A stretch of DNA of 64,000 nucleotides from Paramixta manurensis (lineage in GTDB: Bacteria > Pseudomonadota > Gammaproteobacteria > Enterobacterales > Enterobacteriaceae), in NCBI RefSeq assembly GCF_013285385.1, contig NZ_CP054212.1, forward strand, positions 3,534,001 to 3,598,000. Reading direction: 5' to 3'. Below, one piece after another: positions 35,278 to 48,925 of this stretch. Each line of letters begins with the position of its first letter. Positions within the stretch are counted from its first letter, which is position 1. The notes beneath the pieces were generated by a model. It made no database searches, was not told the origin of the DNA, and saw only the letters and a list, made by a program, of their open reading frames with translations. Made by a program: the position numbers and the translations under genes.

Positions 35278-36633
35278 ATGTTGTCTAAATTTAAGCGCAA
35301 TAAGCACCAACAACACCTTGCACAGCTACCCAAACTGTCTCAGTCCGTTGCTGATGTGACAATGCTGTATACGTCGGCAGATTTTCGCAGCACGCTGCTG
35401 AAGAAAATCGCGCAAGCGACTCAGCGGATCTGCATTGTTGCGCTCTATCTGGAAAATGATGACGGTGGGCGCGATGTGTTAACGGCGTTGTATGAAGCCA
35501 AACAGGCGCGGCCTGAATTGGACGTGAGCGTTTTCGTTGACTGGCATCGTGCACAGCGTGGGCGTATCGGCGTTGCTAAAGGCGCCACCAATGCTGACTG
35601 GTATTGCGAAATGGCCAGTCGATATCCCGCAATTTCTCTTCCGATTTATGGTATTCCGGTGAATACGCGAGAAGCGCTCGGCGTTCTTCATCTGAAGGGG
35701 TTTATTATTGATGATGCGGTGCTGTATAGCGGTGCCAGTATCAATGATGTTTATTTGCATCAGCATGATAAATATCGCTATGACCGCTATCAGCTCATCC
35801 GCAACCCAAAGCTGGCTGATGCGATGTTCGTTTGGATTGAACACCATCTAAAAAATGCTGAAGCTGTGCATCGTTTGGATCAGCATGAGCGCCCTAAAAG
35901 TCCGGAGATTAAAAACGAAACACGCCAGTTTCGTCAGGATTTGCGCGGTTTCGATTATCAGGTTCAAAACGAGAGTGGTAACGAAGAGCTGGCGGTGACG
36001 CCGCTGGTCGGGTTAGGTAAGCGCAGCCTTCTGAATAAGACCATTTATCACCTGATGCCGTGCGCTGAACAGAAGTTGATCTTGTGTACTCCTTACTTCA
36101 ACCTTCCCGCCATTCTGGTACGCAATATCATCGGATTGCTGCGTCAGGGCAAGCAGGTTGAGATCATTGTCGGTGATAAAACCGCTAATGACTTTTATAT
36201 CCCGCCCGACCAGCCCTTTAAGATCATTGGCGCGCTGCCCTATCTCTATGAGATCAATCTGCGCCGTTTTCTTAGCCGACTGCAATATTATTTAAATTCC
36301 GGCCAACTTACCGTACGTCTGTGGAAAGATGGCGAAAATAGCTATCATTTGAAAGGCATGTGGGTTGATAACGAGTGGATGCTGATTACCGGCAATAACC
36401 TGAATCCGCGCGCCTGGCGTCTGGATCTGGAGAATGCCATTTTAATCCACGATCCGCTGGAGCAACTTACGGAGCAACGTGAACATGAACTCGCGTTGAT
36501 TCGTCGTCATACCACGACGGTTAAGCATTTTCGCGACCTCGAGAGTATTGCCGATTATCCAGTAAAAGTGCGCAAGTTGATCCGTCGGTTGCGCCGCATC
36601 CGTATTGACCGTTTAATTAGCCGGATCCTCTAA
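35278..36633 (+). CDS. pssA: CDP-diacylglycerol-serine O-phosphatidyltransferase PssA
   Basis: A 451-residue phospholipase D-superfamily enzyme making phosphatidylserine, the precursor of phosphatidylethanolamine. Two HKD-type motifs are present: LHLKGFIIDD and YHLKGMWVDNEWMLITGNNLNPRAW. The ATG at 35278 (MLSKFKRNKHQ) matches E. coli; a GTG directly before it is an alternative. The C-terminal tail is basic (KVRKLIRRLRRIRIDRLISRIL split by the last residues), fitting ribosome and acidic lipid binding. yfiM follows 25 bases later. Confidence 0.94.
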   Translation: MLSKFKRNKHQQHLAQLPKLSQSVADVTMLYTSADFRSTLLKKIAQATQRICIVALYLENDDGGRDVLTALYEAKQARPELDVSVFVDWHRAQRGRIGVAKGATNADWYCEMASRYPAISLPIYGIPVNTREALGVLHLKGFIIDDAVLYSGASINDVYLHQHDKYRYDRYQLIRNPKLADAMFVWIEHHLKNAEAVHRLDQHERPKSPEIKNETRQFRQDLRGFDYQVQNESGNEELAVTPLVGLGKRSLLNKTIYHLMPCAEQKLILCTPYFNLPAILVRNIIGLLRQGKQVEIIVGDKTANDFYIPPDQPFKIIGALPYLYEINLRRFLSRLQYYLNSGQLTVRLWKDGENSYHLKGMWVDNEWMLITGNNLNPRAWRLDLENAILIHDPLEQLTEQREHELALIRRHTTTVKHFRDLESIADYPVKVRKLIRRLRRIRIDRLISRIL

Positions 36634-36658
36634 GTTCTCTACCGTCAGGGAGGTGTAA

Positions 36659-36979
36659 TTGCGTAAGCGTTTATTATTACCTCTCTTACTGTGTTCGGGT
36701 TGTAGTCATGTGGCACAGGATGCCTGGACCGGTCAGGACAAAGCTCAACATTTTTTTGGCTCGGCGATGTTATCTGTCGCCGGGAATGAATATGGGCAAA
36801 AACAGGGATGGAGTCAGGGCCGAAGTAATAGCGTGGGGCTGATGTTTGCCCTGAGCTTGGGCACCGCCAAGGAGTGGTATGACAGCCGTCCGGCGGGGTC
36901 AGGCTGGAGTTGGAAGGACTTAACCTGGGATGTAGCCGGCGCGGCGGCCGGCTATGCATTATGGAACCTTGGTCAGTAG
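36659..36979 (+). CDS. yfiM: Lipoprotein YfiM
   Basis: A 106-residue predicted lipoprotein: signal peptide RKRLLLPLLLCSGC with lipobox. It then matches YfiM: GQDKAQHFFGSAMLS, AAGNE-like SVAGNEYGQKQG, SRPAGSGWSWKDLTWDVAGA. A TTG start at 36659 is used because AGGGAGGTG lies 6-8 bases upstream and no ATG is available. Function is unknown; it sits in the same place as in E. coli after pssA, but kgtP is absent before the rRNA operon. Confidence 0.85.
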   Translation: MRKRLLLPLLLCSGCSHVAQDAWTGQDKAQHFFGSAMLSVAGNEYGQKQGWSQGRSNSVGLMFALSLGTAKEWYDSRPAGSGWSWKDLTWDVAGAAAGYALWNLGQ

Positions 36980-37082
36980 TAAGGCATATAGGTTGCGCTA
37001 ATACTCCGACGGCAAAGACAGCCGCTATTACTGGGTTCGAACTTCGCAGCCAGTATCGTGACTGGCTGATTTTATCGCAACG

Positions 37083-37110
37083 AAAAAAGCCCCGTACGTC
37101 AGTACGGGGC
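37083..37110 (-). terminator. rRNA operon terminator
   Basis: GCCCCGTAC-TGAC-GTACGGGGC on the minus strand is followed by six T, 16 bases after the 5S gene. Confidence 0.9.
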
Positions 37111-37125
37111 CTCGTTCTTTATATA

Positions 37126-37245
37126 ATGCCTGGCAGTTCCCTACTCTCGCATGGGGAGACCCCACACTACCATCGGCGCTACGGCGTTTCACTTCTGAGT
37201 TCGGCATGGGGTCAGGTGGGACCACCGCGCTAGTGCCGCCAGGCA
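37126..37245 (-). rRNA. rrf: 5S ribosomal RNA
   Basis: On the minus strand it begins TGCCTGGCGGC and ends GCCAGGCAT, 120 bases, with the conserved CCATGCCGAACTCAGAAG stretch. It follows 23S by 67 bases. Confidence 0.97.
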
Positions 37246-37312
37246 AATTCGTTTATCCGGTAAACTCGCTGAAAATCAAAACCGCGTCTCTCAAGAACGC
37301 CTCTGGCGTTGT

Positions 37313-40219
<2,907 letters not shown>

Positions 40220-40554
40220 TCACAACCCACAGGCGTCCTTCTCATCCGGTTTCGTAACGACTGCGCGTCGTAAGGGCCGCGTTGTGCAGTGCTCGCAGAT
40301 GCTCACATACTTCAGTATGCTCCGCCCTGCTGCGCGCTGACGCCTTGCCCTTACTTAGCTCGTTCGTTACTCCTTCGGAGCAGAACCGCTTTCGGGTGTA
40401 AGTATTTGAGAGACTCGTGAACAACCTTGCGGTTATTCATCGTTTCAATTTTCAGCTTGTTCCGGATTGTTAAAGAGCAAATATCTCAAACGTGACTCTT
40501 GCAAGTCAGCTTTGAGATATAACGGCACGCAACTTTCACTCACATACCAGCAAG
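40220..40554 (-). other. Spacer between tRNA-Glu and 23S, with boxA
   Basis: This transcribed spacer carries a boxA antitermination element (TGCTCTTTAACA on the minus strand, 40468-40479) and the complementary flank of 23S used for RNase III processing. A GC-rich stretch with repeats is found at about 40245-40385. No gene is seen. Confidence 0.7.
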
Positions 40555-40630
40555 TGGCGTCCCCTAGGGGATTCGAACCCCTGTTACCGCCGTGAAAGGG
40601 CGGTGTCCTGGGCCTCTAGACGAAGGGGAC
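40555..40630 (-). tRNA. gltT: tRNA-Glu (anticodon TTC)
   Basis: 76 bases on the minus strand: starts GTCCCCTTCGTCTAGAGGCC, anticodon loop CTTTCAC with TTC, T-arm GGTTCGAATCC, ends GGGGACGCCA with encoded CCA. It is the usual spacer tRNA of rrnB/rrnG-type operons. Confidence 0.97.
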
Positions 40631-40804
40631 GTGAAATTTGCTTTACGAATCACCGATTCGTTAATTTCACGTAAGGGCGAGGTTTTTCTTCAGAAAACCG
40701 AGCGACATTGTCTTTTGTCGCAGCACCCCCAACGTGTAAACGCCTTGCTCATGACTTCTTATCAGACAATCTGTGTGAGCACTTCGCGGGAAAGTATCTT
40801 CAGG

Positions 40805-42347
<1,543 letters not shown>

Positions 42348-42498
42348 AAGTCTGATTTGCTTCCACTAGGGAAGCGTGCTCTGTGAATTAAACTTCGTAA
42401 TGAATTACGTGTTCACTCACGAGACTTGATATTTTGTTGCATCCGGAGATGCTTACGATATCAATCCTGCGAGTGCCCACACAGATTGTCTGATAAAT

Positions 42499-42510
42499 TG
42501 TTAAAGAGCA
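42499..42510 (-). promoter_or_regulatory. rRNA leader boxA
   Basis: TGCTCTTTAACA on the minus strand, about 150 bases before 16S; it is the Nus-factor antitermination site. Confidence 0.85.
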
Positions 42511-42549
42511 GTGCGAACAGCGGCTTAACCGCCTGTCGCGAGGTGGCGT

Positions 42550-42577
42550 ATATTACGCTTTCCTCCCGCAGAGTCAA
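42550..42577 (-). promoter_or_regulatory. rrn P2 promoter
   Basis: On the minus strand TTGACT (42572-42577), 16 bases, TAATAT (42550-42555), with a GC-rich discriminator following. Confidence 0.75.
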
Positions 42578-42661
42578 CCCCGTTTTTCAGAAGTTTTCCT
42601 GCGCCTGACCCGGTACGCTTAACCGGTCGCTGCGACCGTTGTGCCGTGTCAGTGGAGGCGC

Positions 42662-42689
42662 ATTATAGGGAGTTTCCCGCCGCCCGCAA
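42662..42689 (-). promoter_or_regulatory. rrn P1 promoter
   Basis: On the minus strand TTGCGG (42684-42689), 16 bases, TATAAT (42662-42667), then the GCGCCTCC discriminator typical of stringently controlled P1. A-rich/T-rich DNA just upstream (42699-42728) fits an UP element; FIS sites would lie further upstream. Confidence 0.8.
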
Positions 42690-42774
42690 CCGCTAATTTA
42701 AAAAAAATGTTCAACCGTCTATTTTTTACCCACAACGAATGCAAATCAAACCGCTTAGTGTGATTTACGCACAA

Positions 42775-42798
42775 AAAACGGGCCAAACGGCCCGTTTT
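42775..42798. terminator. Terminator of clpB
   Basis: AAAACGGGCC-AAAC-GGCCCGTTTT; lies 16 bases beyond the clpB stop, between clpB and the rrn promoters. Confidence 0.85.
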
Positions 42799-42813
42799 CA
42801 TCTACTCACTAGC

Positions 42814-45387
42814 TTACTGATGGGCGACTATCGCGCCATCTTTTACATCCATCTCAATAGTTTTACCCGGAACCAACGCGCCAGAAAGAATCTGCTGCGC
42901 CAGCGGATTCTCAATCTGCTGCTGAATAGCGCGTTTTAATGGCCGTGCGCCGTATACCGGGTCGTATCCATTTTCGCCCAGCAATTTGAGCGCCTCATCA
43001 GAGATATGCACGGCAAAGCCCCGCTCATCCAGACGTTGATACAAGCGCTGCAACTGAATTTTGGCGATCGAAGCGATATGTTGCTCGCCCAATGGATGGA
43101 ACACGACCACCTCATCAATACGGTTAATGAACTCCGGACGGAAGTGATGGCTAACAACATTCATCACCACATCCTTCATCTCGTCATAATTCAATGCGCC
43201 AAACCGCTCCTGGATCAGATCGGAACCAAGGTTAGAGGTCATAATCACTACGGTATTACGAAAATCAACCGTTCTCCCCTGCCCATCGGTTAAGCGCCCA
43301 TCATCCAACACCTGCAGCAAGATATTGAACACATCAGGATGCGCTTTCTCGACTTCATCCAACAGGATGACTGAATAAGGACGGCGGCGTACCGCTTCGG
43401 TAAGATAACCGCCCTCTTCATAGCCAACGTACCCCGGAGGCGCCCCAACCAGACGCGAAACCGAATGTTTTTCCATAAACTCGGACATGTCGATACGCAC
43501 CATCGCATCATCACTATCGAACAAAAAGTTCGCCAGCGCTTTGCAAAGCTCCGTTTTCCCTACCCCGGTTGGCCCCAGAAACAGGAAAGAACCAATTGGC
43601 CGATTGGGATCGGACAGCCCTGCCCTGCTACGGCGAATAGCATTCGACACCGCTTCCACCGCTTCATTCTGACCAATCACCCGCGCATGTAAATCTTGCT
43701 CCATACGTAACAGCTTATCGCGCTCGCCTTCCATCATGCGCGCTACCGGAATGCCGGTCCAACGCGCCAATACGTCAGCGATTTCAACATCCGTCACCCG
43801 GTTACGCAGCAGACGCATGGTTTTCCCTTCGGATTGCGTTGCCGACGCCAACTGCTTCTCCAGCTCCGGGATCTTGCCGTACTGTAATTCGGACATTTGC
43901 GCCAGATCGCCCAGACGACGCGCCTGTTCCAGCGATAATTTAGCCTGTTCCAGCTCAGCCTTGATAGATTGAGTGCCAGAGAGAGACGCTTTTTCCGCCT
44001 TCCACTCCTCTTCTAGCTCAGAGTATTCCCGCTCTTTTTGCCCCAACTCGTCTTCCAACATCTCCAGACGCTTAATACTGGCGTCATCAGACTCTTTTTT
44101 CAGTGCCTGTTGCTCAAGTTTAAGCTGGATAATACGACGCTCCAGACGATCCAGAGATTCCGGCTTCGAATCAATTTGCAGACGAATGCTAGAAGCCGCT
44201 TCATCAATCAGATCGATAGCCTTATCCGGCAATTGGCGATCGGCAATATAGCGATGTGATAACGTGGCCGCCGCCACAATAGCCGGGTCGGTAATTTGCA
44301 CATGGTGGTGTAATTCATAACGCTCTTTCAGACCACGCAGAATAGCGATGGTGTCTTCCACGCTTGGCTCGGCAACGAATACTTTCTGGAAACGCCGCTC
44401 CAGCGCGGCATCTTTTTCAATATATTGACGATATTCATCCAGCGTGGTGGCCCCTACGCAGTGCAACTCACCACGGGCCAGCGCGGGTTTCAGCATATTA
44501 CCGGCATCCATTGCGCCATCGGCCTTGCCAGCCCCGACCATGGTATGTAGCTCATCAATAAACAGGATGACATTGCCCTCCTGCTTCGCCAGATCGCTCA
44601 GCACGCCTTTCAGGCGCTCCTCAAACTCACCGCGATACTTCGCACCGGCCACCAGCGAACCCATATCTAATGCCAACACGCGGCGACCTTTCAGCCCTTC
44701 CGGCACTTCACCATTGATAATACGTTGCGCTAATCCTTCAACGATGGCGGTTTTCCCGACGCCGGGTTCACCGATCAACACCGGGTTGTTTTTAGTACGC
44801 CGTTGTAATACCTGGATAGTCCGGCGAATTTCCTCATCGCGACCAATTACCGGATCGAGTTTGCCCTGCTCGGCGCGCTCAGTCAGATCAATGGTATATT
44901 TCTTCAAAGCCTGGCGCTGATCTTCAGCCCCTTGATCGTTCACGTTTTCCCCTCCACGCATTTGCTCAATGGCCTTGGTCAGCTTTTCGCTGGTTGCGCC
45001 TGCGGATTTAAGCAAATCCGCCAGTGAGCCACGTGAGTCAAGGGCGGCCAGAACAAATAATTCAGATGATATAAAGTTGTCGCTGCGCTTTTGCGCCAGC
45101 TTGTCACAGAGATTAAGAACCCTGACCAGGTCGGCCGAAGGTTGTACATCGCCATCGGTGCCTTCAACTTGCGGCAAACGGCTAAGCGCTTGCTCAATAC
45201 CCGAGCGTAAACCGCTCACGTCAACCCCGGCAGAGGTTAGCAACGGGCGTACGGAACCCCCCTCCTGCGTGAGCAACGCGCTCATCAGGTGTAATGGTTC
45301 GATGAATTGATTGTCGCGCCCGAGAGCAAGTGATTGGGCGTCGGCGAGAGCAAGCTGGAATTTATTAGTAAGACGATCCAGACGCAT
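42814..45387 (-). CDS. clpB: ATP-dependent disaggregase ClpB
   Basis: An 857-residue Hsp100 chaperone, same length as E. coli ClpB; with DnaK it solubilises protein aggregates. N-domain (MRLDRLTNKFQLALADAQSL), NBD1 with Walker A GEPGVGKTA and Walker B ILFIDELHT, the middle-domain coiled coil at about 410-530 (many Glu/Lys/Leu heptads), NBD2 with Walker A GPTGVGKTE and Walker B VILLDEVEKAHPD. Start at MRLDRL; the frame extends 7 codons upstream without family support. A sigma32 promoter lies upstream. Confidence 0.96.
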   Translation of the reverse strand: MRLDRLTNKFQLALADAQSLALGRDNQFIEPLHLMSALLTQEGGSVRPLLTSAGVDVSGLRSGIEQALSRLPQVEGTDGDVQPSADLVRVLNLCDKLAQKRSDNFISSELFVLAALDSRGSLADLLKSAGATSEKLTKAIEQMRGGENVNDQGAEDQRQALKKYTIDLTERAEQGKLDPVIGRDEEIRRTIQVLQRRTKNNPVLIGEPGVGKTAIVEGLAQRIINGEVPEGLKGRRVLALDMGSLVAGAKYRGEFEERLKGVLSDLAKQEGNVILFIDELHTMVGAGKADGAMDAGNMLKPALARGELHCVGATTLDEYRQYIEKDAALERRFQKVFVAEPSVEDTIAILRGLKERYELHHHVQITDPAIVAAATLSHRYIADRQLPDKAIDLIDEAASSIRLQIDSKPESLDRLERRIIQLKLEQQALKKESDDASIKRLEMLEDELGQKEREYSELEEEWKAEKASLSGTQSIKAELEQAKLSLEQARRLGDLAQMSELQYGKIPELEKQLASATQSEGKTMRLLRNRVTDVEIADVLARWTGIPVARMMEGERDKLLRMEQDLHARVIGQNEAVEAVSNAIRRSRAGLSDPNRPIGSFLFLGPTGVGKTELCKALANFLFDSDDAMVRIDMSEFMEKHSVSRLVGAPPGYVGYEEGGYLTEAVRRRPYSVILLDEVEKAHPDVFNILLQVLDDGRLTDGQGRTVDFRNTVVIMTSNLGSDLIQERFGALNYDEMKDVVMNVVSHHFRPEFINRIDEVVVFHPLGEQHIASIAKIQLQRLYQRLDERGFAVHISDEALKLLGENGYDPVYGARPLKRAIQQQIENPLAQQILSGALVPGKTIEMDVKDGAIVAHQ

Positions 45388-45424
45388 GATTCCTCCCATA
45401 CAGGTCAAAATGCTACTGGAGATT

Positions 45425-45452
45425 AGATGAGGTCATCCCTCAAATTTTCAAG
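45425..45452 (-). promoter_or_regulatory. Sigma32 heat-shock promoter of clpB
   Basis: On the minus strand CTTGAAA (45446-45452), 13 bases, CCTCATCT (45425-45432), close to the consensus CTTGAAA/CCCCATNT. It lies about 40-65 bases before clpB. Confidence 0.8.
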
Positions 45453-45511
45453 GTTAATGACCAATATGTTGGTGAAAAAAACCGCAAACTGGATCGTCTT
45501 GTTTCGTAAGG

Positions 45512-46246
45512 TTATATCAGCCAGATCAAACTTGCCATACGGCCCGTAACGCCATCGCGTCGGAAAGAGAAAAATTCTTCGCTCCGCGTAACGGTGCAAA
45601 CCCCGCCGCCACTGATAGAACGGACGCCTTTTGCCGTTAGACGTAAGCGCGCCAAATGCCAGATATCAGCGTAATACTTTTCGCCCACCGCACGGAAAGC
45701 CCCTGCTGCCGCTGCATCATGCATAACGAAAGCATTATAGACTTCAGCTCCCACTTCAAATGCCTGCGGACCAATCGCCGGCCCAAGCCAGGCGTGTACT
45801 TCGGAAGCCGGGCACGAAAAATTGTCCAGCGTCGCCTCTAATACACCCGCGCAAAGCCCCCGCCATCCGGCATGCGCCGCTGCGACTTCGGCCCCATCAT
45901 AGGCGCAGAAAAGTACCGGCAGACAATCCGCCGTCATCACCGCACACACGGTGTCAGGCCGATTAGTCCATGATGCATCGGCAGAAACTGCCTCTGCCGT
46001 GCTGTCGGCCGACAGCCGTAGTACATCGGTACCGTGCACCTGATTGAGCCAATGTGGTGACACAGGGAGTGCAGCGAAGGACGCCAGTCGCTCTCGATTG
46101 ATATGGACATGCTCCGCCTCATCACCAACATGTGCGCCAAGGTTCAAAGAGCCCCATGGCGCATGACTCACCCCGCCAACACGAGTGCTCGAGCAAGCTC
46201 GCACCGATGCCGGGGCTGGCCAGTCAGGGATAATCAGTGGGTTCAT
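45512..46246 (-). CDS. pgeF: Peptidoglycan-editing multicopper-like protein PgeF (YfiH)
   Basis: A 244-residue laccase-domain protein. E. coli PgeF removes misplaced L-Ser from the muropeptide precursor. Motifs: SLNLGAHVGD, HWLNQVHGTDVL, CAVMTADCLPVLF, HAGWRGLCAGVLE, GPAIGPQAFEVG; the His and Cys residues in HGTD, DCLP and HAGW form the metal site. Its ATG at 46246 overlaps the rluD stop in ATGA, so it is coupled to rluD. Confidence 0.92.
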   Translation of the reverse strand: MNPLIIPDWPAPASVRACSSTRVGGVSHAPWGSLNLGAHVGDEAEHVHINRERLASFAALPVSPHWLNQVHGTDVLRLSADSTAEAVSADASWTNRPDTVCAVMTADCLPVLFCAYDGAEVAAAHAGWRGLCAGVLEATLDNFSCPASEVHAWLGPAIGPQAFEVGAEVYNAFVMHDAAAAGAFRAVGEKYYADIWHLARLRLTAKGVRSISGGGVCTVTRSEEFFSFRRDGVTGRMASLIWLI

Positions 46247-47223
46247 AACCAATCCAATTGGTCTTTAAACGTTTCGGTATCTGCTTTCAACACCGTCATC
46301 AAGTCCACCATATCTTGCGGGATCGGCGCATGCCATTCCATCTCAATCCCAGTGACCGGATGGTACAACCGCAGCATAGTGGCATGTAGCGCCTGCCGAT
46401 CGAACTGACGCAAAACCGCAATAAACTCATCGGAAGCGCCTTTCGGCGGACGGGGACGCCCACCATAGAGCTGATCGCCGACGAGTGGATGGTTAATATG
46501 CGCCATATGCACACGAATTTGATGCGTACGACCGGTTTCTAACCGCAAACGCAAACGCGTATGTGCGCGGAAGTGTTCCATGATGCGATAGTGAGTGGTG
46601 GCCGGTTTTCCCATCGGGTGAACCGCCATATGGGTGCGCTTAGTGGAATGCCGGCTAATCGGCTCGTTAACCGTGCCGCCTGCCGTCATATTGCCAATGG
46701 CCACTGCTTCATACTCACGCGTGATTTCACGTAACTGCAATGATTCGACCAGATGCGTTTGCGCCGGAATGGTTTTCGCCACCACCATCAAGCCGGTCGT
46801 ATCTTTATCCAAACGATGTACAATTCCGGCACGCGGCACATCGGCAATCGGCGGATAATAGTGCAGCAATGCATTTAACACCGTGCCATCCGGGTTGCCG
46901 GCGCCGGGGTGAACCACTAAATCGCGCGGTTTATTGATTACCAGAATATCGTCATCTTCATAAACGATATTGAGCGCAATATCCTGTGCTTCCCAGCGCG
47001 CCTCTTCCTCGATTTCGGCCCGAATTGCGACCTCTTCGCCGCCGAATACTTTTTCTTTCGGTTTATCGATAATGTTACCGTTCACCGTCACGCGTCGATC
47101 AAGGATCCACTCTTTTATGCGTGAACGTGAATAATCAGGGAACAATTCCGCTAAAGTCTGATCTAAGCGTTGTCCGAGTTGTGATTCGGACACCGTTGCG
47201 GTGAGTTGAACTTGTTGTGCCAT
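46243..47223 (-). CDS. rluD: 23S rRNA pseudouridine synthase RluD
   Basis: A 326-residue synthase for pseudouridines 1911, 1915 and 1917 of 23S rRNA helix 69. N-terminal S4 domain (SQLGQRLDQTLAELFPDYSR), then the catalytic domain with RIVHRLDKDTTGLMVVAK-type motif (here GIVHRLDKDTTGLMV; the Asp is the nucleophile) and GRTHQIRVHMAHI. First gene of rluD-pgeF; divergent from bamD across 130 bases. Confidence 0.95.
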   Translation of the reverse strand: MAQQVQLTATVSESQLGQRLDQTLAELFPDYSRSRIKEWILDRRVTVNGNIIDKPKEKVFGGEEVAIRAEIEEEARWEAQDIALNIVYEDDDILVINKPRDLVVHPGAGNPDGTVLNALLHYYPPIADVPRAGIVHRLDKDTTGLMVVAKTIPAQTHLVESLQLREITREYEAVAIGNMTAGGTVNEPISRHSTKRTHMAVHPMGKPATTHYRIMEHFRAHTRLRLRLETGRTHQIRVHMAHINHPLVGDQLYGGRPRPPKGASDEFIAVLRQFDRQALHATMLRLYHPVTGIEMEWHAPIPQDMVDLMTVLKADTETFKDQLDWL

Positions 47224-47353
47224 AAACAGCTTCTTCGTTAACGTTGGGTTTTCACGGCGATGCCGTTTAATATAATGTGCTATCGTACTTGGTCACTATC
47301 GGAAGCTTAACGGACAGCTTTCGCAATAACACTCTGAGGATAATCAAATCGTC

Positions 47354-48085
47354 ATGACGCGTATGAAATATCTGGTGGCTGCAGCCACGTTGAGCCTGGC
47401 ACTGGTTGGTTGTTCCAGCACCAAGGATGAGGTTCCAGACAACCCGCCATCCGAGATTTACGCTACGGCCCAGCAAAAGCTGCAGGACGGTAACTTTAAA
47501 GGAGCAATAACGCAACTGGAAGCGCTCGATAACCGCTATCCTTTTGGGCCGTACTCCCAGCAAGTTCAGTTAGACCTGATCTACGCCTACTATAAAAATG
47601 CCGATTTACCGATGGCTCAGGCAGCGATTGATCGGTTTATGCGTCTAAATCCGACCCATCCAAACATTGACTATGTCGTGTATATGAAAGGTCTGACGGA
47701 TATGGCGTTGGATGATTCCGCGTTGCAGGGCTTCTTCGGGATTGATCGCTCCGATCGCGATCCACAGCACGCGCGCGATGCATTCCGCGACTTCTCTCAG
47801 CTATTGCGTACCTACCCGAACAGCCAATATGCGACCGATGCCCGGAAACGTCTGGTATATCTGAAAGATCGCCTGGCGAAGTACGAACTTTCCGTAGCGC
47901 AATTCTACACCAAGCGTGAGGCTTATGTCGCTGTCGTTAACCGTGTAGAGCAAATGATGACGGATTATCCAGATACGCAGGCGACGCGTACCGCTCTGCC
48001 GTTGATGGAAAATGCCTATCGCCAGCTACAACTGAATGCTGAAGCCGATAAAGTGGCAAAACTTATTGCCGCTAACCGGACCTGA
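47354..48085 (+). CDS. bamD: Outer membrane assembly lipoprotein BamD
   Basis: A 243-residue essential lipoprotein of the BAM complex. Signal peptide with lipobox LVGC (Cys-20) followed by SS, outer membrane sorting. The body is five TPR-like helical repeats: YATAQQKLQDGNFKGAITQL, YPFGPYSQQVQLDLIYAYYK, FRDFSQLLRTYPNSQYATDA, YTKREAYVAVVNRVEQMM. Ends at a strong terminator. Confidence 0.95.
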   Translation: MTRMKYLVAAATLSLALVGCSSTKDEVPDNPPSEIYATAQQKLQDGNFKGAITQLEALDNRYPFGPYSQQVQLDLIYAYYKNADLPMAQAAIDRFMRLNPTHPNIDYVVYMKGLTDMALDDSALQGFFGIDRSDRDPQHARDAFRDFSQLLRTYPNSQYATDARKRLVYLKDRLAKYELSVAQFYTKREAYVAVVNRVEQMMTDYPDTQATRTALPLMENAYRQLQLNAEADKVAKLIAANRT

Positions 48086-48097
48086 TCGGCCAACAAT

Positions 48098-48130
48098 AAA
48101 AAATGGCAGCTCGCGGGCTGCCATTTTTTT
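48098..48130 (+). terminator. Terminator of bamD
   Basis: AAAAAATGGCAGC-TCGCGG-GCTGCCATTTTTTT. Confidence 0.9.
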
Positions 48131-48275
48131 GGCGAAAAAAACCACAAAAAACAGTTTTCCTCGCCCGGTTAACTTATCAATCTTGCCTGTTTAAACCGAG
48201 GGCGACAAGCCCTTCGCGTCGATTTATTCGTCTATTTCACAAATTTATCGACACTGACAAAAAGTGACATTTTTT

Positions 48276-48317
48276 CGTGATCACAATCACACATTGAGCC
48301 TTTTTTCGCGCTATGCT
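48276..48317 (+). promoter_or_regulatory. raiA promoter with CRP site
   Basis: CGTGA-N6-TCACA at 48276-48291 is one base off the CRP consensus. A TATGCT -10 element at 48312-48317 puts the transcription start near 48324, so the CRP site is centred near -41, a class II arrangement. No good -35 is present, as expected for a CRP-dependent promoter. Confidence 0.7.
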
Positions 48318-48352
48318 GGACTCACCAAGACGGAAATGACAGAGAGGTAAGA

Positions 48353-48685
48353 ATGATGATTCTGAACATTACCAGCAAGCAAATGGAAATTACGGCGGCT
48401 ATCCGCCAGCATGTCGAAGACCGTCTCGCCAAACTTGAAAAGTGGCAAACCCATCTGATTAATCCGCACATTGTTCTTTCGAAGGAGCCGAAAGAGTTTG
48501 TCGCCGATGCCACAATTAACACGCCGAATGGTCCTTTGGTTGCCAGCGCAAAAAATGAAGATATGTATGCGGCAATCAACGACCTGATCGCGAAGCTGGA
48601 ACGCCAGTTAAATAAAGTTCAGCATAAAGGTGAAGCGCGCCGCGCCACCGCCAGCGTGAAAGATTATGTGAGCGTCGAAGAGTAA
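48353..48685 (+). CDS. raiA: Ribosome-associated inhibitor RaiA (YfiA)
   Basis: A 110-residue stationary-phase ribosome protein that occupies the A and P sites and stabilises 70S ribosomes. It follows E. coli RaiA: LNITSKQMEITAAIRQHVED, KLEKWQTHLINPHIVLSKEP, INDLIAKLERQLNKVQHKGE. The tail is a little shorter than in E. coli. ATG codons at 48353 and 48356 are both possible; GAGAGG precedes them. Confidence 0.94.
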   Translation: MMILNITSKQMEITAAIRQHVEDRLAKLEKWQTHLINPHIVLSKEPKEFVADATINTPNGPLVASAKNEDMYAAINDLIAKLERQLNKVQHKGEARRATASVKDYVSVEE

Positions 48686-48696
48686 CCCAGCTTTAC

Positions 48697-48724
48697 AGGT
48701 AACGCGCCTCCGGGCGCGTTTTTT
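48697..48724 (+). terminator. Terminator of raiA
   Basis: AACGCGCC-TCC-GGGCGCGTT followed by a T-run. Confidence 0.85.
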
Positions 48725-48781
48725 ATTGACAGCAACAAATTGCAGCGGTTACTGTTAAGACAAATCACTACGGATAGCAAT

Positions 48782-48829
48782 ATGAAACCACAGTCGTTTT
48801 TCTTCGCCTTCTTTTTTACCTTCCCCTGA
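48782..48829 (+). CDS. pheL: pheA leader peptide PheL
   Basis: A 15-residue leader peptide, MKPQSFFFAFFFTFP, with seven Phe. E. coli PheL differs only in residues 3-5. Ribosome stalling at the Phe codons when charged tRNA-Phe is scarce prevents the attenuator from forming and lets pheA be transcribed. Confidence 0.95.
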   Translation: MKPQSFFFAFFFTFP

Positions 48830-48875
48830 ACGGGAGGCTATTCGTCGTGTAAGAAAGAAAGCGAAGACGAACAAC

Positions 48876-48905
48876 AAAGCCTCCTGACCAGGAGGCTTTT
48901 TTTTG
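48876..48905 (+). terminator. pheA attenuator
   Basis: AAAGCCTCC-TGACCA-GGAGGCTTT followed by a T-run, 46 bases after the pheL stop and 20 before pheA. GGGAGGCT at 48832-48839 can pair with the first arm to give the antiterminator. Confidence 0.88.
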
Positions 48906-48925
48906 GACATCTGACAGGTAGCCCT

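Noticed and set aside
44444..44920. A 158-codon open frame on the plus strand
   Set aside because: Antisense to the conserved NBD1 of clpB; Ser/Arg-rich composition typical of shadow frames.
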